A DNA stretch of 27,191 bases. Origin: Rothia gullae (GTDB taxonomy: Bacteria > Actinomycetota > Actinomycetes > Actinomycetales > Micrococcaceae). Under the pieces are notes generated by a model that saw nothing but the letters and a program-made list of their open reading frames with translations, made no database searches and was not told where the DNA came from. The translations under genes and the position numbers were made by a program. Of the stretch, positions 24,887 to 27,191 are shown one piece after another (position 1 is the stretch's first letter; each line of letters opens with the position of its first letter). The DNA is taken from positions 1-27,191 of the forward strand of contig NZ_JANCOC010000006.1 in NCBI RefSeq assembly GCF_024294905.1, written 5' to 3'.

Positions 24887-25486
24887 GTGCTTATTTCAGA
24901 TCGCGATATTCGTCAAGAGATTGCTGATGGGCGCATCGTTCTTGAACCGTTCGATGAGTCGATGATTCAGCCTGCAAGTGTGGACGTGAGGATTGATCGT
25001 TTCTTCCGTCTGTTCGATAACCATAAGTACCCGCATATTGATCCTGCTCAGCCGCAGGAGGATTTGACGCGCCTGGTGGAGGTGGCTCCTGATGAGCCGT
25101 TTATTCTGCACCCGGGTGAGTTTGTGTTGGGTTCTACGTATGAGAAGGTGACGTTGCCTGATGATGTGGCTGCCCGTTTGGAGGGTAAGTCGTCGTTGGG
25201 TCGTCTGGGTTTGTTGACTCATTCTACGGCTGGTTTTATTGATCCTGGTTTTTCTGGGCATGTGACGCTTGAGTTGTCGAATATGGCGACTTTGCCGATT
25301 ATGTTGTGGCCGGGTTCTAAAGTTGGTCAGTTGTGTTTCTTCCGTTTGAGTAGCCCGACTGAGCATCCGTATGGTTCTGGTGCGTATGGTAACCGTTACC
25401 AGGGTCAGCGTGGCCCGACTGCTTCGCGTAGTTATTTGAATTTTCATCAGACGATGATTCCTGCGGATGGTTCTGTGGAGTCTTAG
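24887..25486 (+). CDS. dcd: dCTP deaminase, probably bifunctional
   Basis: A 199-residue trimeric enzyme of the dCTP deaminase/dUTPase fold that converts dCTP towards dUMP for thymidylate synthesis. The start GTG 24887 gives '[17 protein letters not shown]', matching the mycobacterial N-terminus; an in-frame ATG at 24830 would add 19 unrelated residues. Conserved blocks are '[11 protein letters not shown]', '[11 protein letters not shown]', '[14 protein letters not shown]', then '[20 protein letters not shown]' with the catalytic Glu, and '[16 protein letters not shown]' at the C-terminus. The 'THSTAGFID' segment resembles the M. tuberculosis and Methanocaldococcus bifunctional enzymes that release dUMP directly, which I infer here. 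Codons are G/T-rich, unlike plus-strand genes before 21 kb. A terminator follows. Confidence 0.95.
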   Translation: MLISDRDIRQEIADGRIVLEPFDESMIQPASVDVRIDRFFRLFDNHKYPHIDPAQPQEDLTRLVEVAPDEPFILHPGEFVLGSTYEKVTLPDDVAARLEGKSSLGRLGLLTHSTAGFIDPGFSGHVTLELSNMATLPIMLWPGSKVGQLCFFRLSSPTEHPYGSGAYGNRYQGQRGPTASRSYLNFHQTMIPADGSVES

Positions 25487-25491
25487 TCTTT

Positions 25492-25523
25492 CCCACTTTG
25501 GGGTGCGCCCACTTTGGGGTGCG
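25492..25523. repeat. Perfect 16-bp tandem duplication
   Basis: CCCACTTTGGGGTGCG occurs twice head to tail (25492-25507 and 25508-25523), just after the dcd stop. The second copy runs into the terminator stem. Confidence 0.9.
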
Positions 25524-25567
25524 GGTGCGCAGGCTGTGTGTTTGTGCGCCCGCGTGGGGCGGTTTTT
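25521..25567 (+). terminator. Terminator after dcd
   Basis: GCGGGTGCGCA (25521-25531) pairs with TGTGCGCCCGC (25543-25553). GGCGG and a TTTTTT run follow. Confidence 0.8.
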
Positions 25568-25634
25568 TCGCCTGTTGTGCTAGTGCGTTCACTCGCGTGC
25601 GGGTTTTTATCTCTCACTCTTTAAGGATTTTTTG

Positions 25635-26966
25635 ATGAATCTGAAGCCTGTTGTTCTGCGTGTTGCTGGCGCGGAAGTTTCTTTGTATCTGATTGATATG
25701 TCGGACTCTTTTGTGGAGCGTTTTAAGAAGGCGTGGGAGCCTCTTGCTCCGGAGTTTTTTGATGCTCCTGATGAGGCGTATGCTTCGTTGTCTCGTTTTG
25801 ATCAGGTGATGCTGGTTCATACGCAGACTGATGAGTCGGTGATGGATTTGGCGAATCCGTTGATGGGTTCGTTTGATAAGGTTTCGACGCTGCGTGTGGC
25901 CGATGATGATTCGGGTATGCAGGATCTGACAAGCCGTATTACGTTGGCGATGATTGAGCAGCTGGTTGGTCGCGGTGTGATGTTGCATGCGGCTGTTATT
26001 GGTGACCCTGAGTCGAAGCGCGCTGTTGCGCTGGTGGGTGTTTCTGGTAGCGGTAAGACGACTGCGTCGCGTTTCTTGGGTTCGAAGTTTGCGTATCTGA
26101 CTGATGAGACTGCAATTATTTCAAATGAGGGTGTTGTGTCGCCGTATCCGAAGCCGCTGTCAGTGATTGTTGACCCGAATGCGCCGAAGGATCAGCAGAA
26201 CCCGGTGGATTTGGGCTTGAACGTGGTTGATTGTGATGACCTCAACTATGAGCTGTCGCGTATTGTGTTCATTTCTCGTGATGAGTCGGCTTCGGAGCCG
26301 TATTTTGAGCGTGTTCCGCTGCATGAGGCTTTGGTGTTCTTGAGTGAGCAGAGTTCGGGTCTGGCGCGTCACCCTGAGGGTGTTGTGTCGCTGGCTAAGC
26401 TGGTGGAGCGTTGCGGTGGCGTGTGGCGCCTGGTGTACTCGGAGGTTGAGGATACTTTGCCGCTGGTTCAGGATCTGCTGAATGGTGGTGAGCTGCCGAA
26501 CGCTGATGAGGTTGAGAAGCTGGAGAAGTACATGGTTGAGGATCACCTGCCGGGTGTGTTCTTGAACGGTACGATTGCGGTGTCTCGTATGCCCGGTACT
26601 TCGGGTGTGCGTGTGGGTGAGGACGGCCCGTTCTTGCTGCTGTGTGACACTAAGCTGAATGAGCTGTCTGATTTTGCGGCTGAGTGCTGGCTGCAGGCTG
26701 AGGGCGACATTTCGTATGATGACCTGTTTGCGCGTTTGGCTGAGATCTTTGAGGGTCTGCCTGCGGAGGCGTATGACGAGAACTTGAGCGCTATGGCGGC
26801 TGGTTCGATGCTCTGGGTTCGTGCGATTGATGATCCGCTGATTGATGACGCGACCTGGGCTCAGATAACGAGCGATGAGGTTCTGGATGAGGAGGAACAG
26901 CAGATTGCGCTGGATTCCTCTGAGGATGCTGTCTTTGATGATGAGGATGACGTGGTGGAGGACTAA
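25635..26966 (+). CDS. HPr-kinase-like P-loop protein with possible PqqD-like domain
   Basis: A 443-residue soluble, acidic protein. Residues ~110-230 look like the HPr kinase/PEP-carboxykinase-type P-loop domain: 'GRGVMLHAAVIG', Walker A 'GVSGSGKTTASR' (135-146), then 'FAYLTDETAII', which matches the acidic motif after the second strand. Residues ~315-375 ('SRMPGTSGVRVGEDGPFLLL', 'LNELSDFAAECWLQAEGDIS', 'YDDLFARLAEIFEGLP') resemble a PqqD/RRE-type winged-helix pattern, by shape rather than strong identity. The last ~40 residues are almost all acidic. AAGGA lies about eight bases before ATG 25635; a TTG one codon upstream is less likely. HprK-like kinases occur in some lasso-peptide clusters and PqqD-like domains bind peptide leaders, but no precursor is visible before the contig ends. 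Function is unknown. Confidence 0.8.
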   Translation: MNLKPVVLRVAGAEVSLYLIDMSDSFVERFKKAWEPLAPEFFDAPDEAYASLSRFDQVMLVHTQTDESVMDLANPLMGSFDKVSTLRVADDDSGMQDLTSRITLAMIEQLVGRGVMLHAAVIGDPESKRAVALVGVSGSGKTTASRFLGSKFAYLTDETAIISNEGVVSPYPKPLSVIVDPNAPKDQQNPVDLGLNVVDCDDLNYELSRIVFISRDESASEPYFERVPLHEALVFLSEQSSGLARHPEGVVSLAKLVERCGGVWRLVYSEVEDTLPLVQDLLNGGELPNADEVEKLEKYMVEDHLPGVFLNGTIAVSRMPGTSGVRVGEDGPFLLLCDTKLNELSDFAAECWLQAEGDISYDDLFARLAEIFEGLPAEAYDENLSAMAAGSMLWVRAIDDPLIDDATWAQITSDEVLDEEEQQIALDSSEDAVFDDEDDVVED

Positions 26967-27014
26967 CCACCGCGGCTTACTGACACGGCTCTCTGGCGAG
27001 GGTCCCTGAGCTCC

Positions 27015-27050
27015 GCTTAATAGGCACTGCTCGATAGGCACTGCTTAAGC
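27015..27050. repeat. Hairpin containing a 12-bp direct repeat
   Basis: GCTTAA (27015-27020) and TTAAGC (27045-27050) enclose two copies of ATAGGCACTGCT (27020-27031 and 27034-27045). It may be a weak terminator of the preceding gene. Confidence 0.5.
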
Positions 27051-27077
27051 ACAAGGGAGGGGCGGGGTGAATATAAT

Positions 27078-27191
27078 TTTTGTTACCCCCCCCCCCCGGG
27101 GGTTTTTTGAAGGTGGCGTTGGGGGGGGTGGGGTTGGGGGGTTTTTTTTTGGGGGGGGGGGGGGTTTTTTGCCCCCCCACCCCGAACCGGG
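27078..27191. other. Low-complexity contig end, probable artefact
   Basis: Runs of C (12-13), G (up to ~14) and T (up to ~10) with almost no other sequence. This is unlike the rest of the window and typical of failed base calling at a contig edge. Nothing biological should be read from it. Confidence 0.8.

Overview
The window looks like a contig-end piece of a high-GC Gram-positive chromosome, most likely Rothia or a close Micrococcaceae relative. The grounds are inferential: a Mycobacterium-like bifunctional dCTP deaminase, an rpmB-rpmG-rpsN block of zinc-free type, a tRNA without encoded CCA, an LldD-type lactate dehydrogenase, C-rich codon use and several leaderless-looking starts. No plasmid, phage or CRISPR genes are seen. 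The left edge lies just upstream of a 5S rRNA and the last ~110 bases are G/C/T homopolymer runs, so both ends look like draft-assembly breaks.

Layout. 1-290: rRNA spacer, 5S rRNA and terminator. 596-1321: a DUF6891-like cytosolic protein. 1322-1762: a hairpin-rich leader before a membrane-anchored DsbA-like thioredoxin (1763-2641). 2871-2944: tRNA-Thr. 3070-5271: a large acyltransferase-3/SGNH protein. 5285-6750: a decayed siderophore-uptake locus, made of a truncated ABC ATPase tail and a siderophore-interacting reductase broken by an in-frame TGA. 6836-7648: an SGNH esterase. 7649-8473: a gene-free stretch with an inverted repeat, a dense TTAA array and a promoter, leading into rpmB-rpmG-rpsN and the HU gene. 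10047-11729: two related lipoprotein genes, both frameshifted. 11894-13132 (-): lldD with a palindromic operator candidate. 13549-15513: thioredoxin-NHL protein. 15877-19745: a membrane protein, a PH-like membrane protein, a methyltransferase and a MauE-thioredoxin membrane protein. 19999-23909 (-): thiE-thiO-thiS-thiG-thiF, the thiazole and coupling part of thiamine synthesis. 24663-24733 (-): tRNA-Gly. 24887-25486: dcd. 25635-26966: an HPr-kinase-like P-loop protein with a possible PqqD-like C-terminal region.

Themes. Three separate extracytoplasmic thioredoxin-fold proteins point to an envelope redox function. The thi genes form one compact transcription unit with no visible TPP riboswitch. 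The most unusual non-coding signal is a ~53-bp palindromic repeat, present six times. It always sits in a gene-free gap and is nested between flanking arms that pair with each other although the arms differ from copy to copy (convincing in five copies, weak in the sixth), as if the element occupies the loops of pre-existing terminator hairpins. A switch in strand composition (C-rich to G-rich + strand) falls inside thiG near 21.4-21.6 kb.
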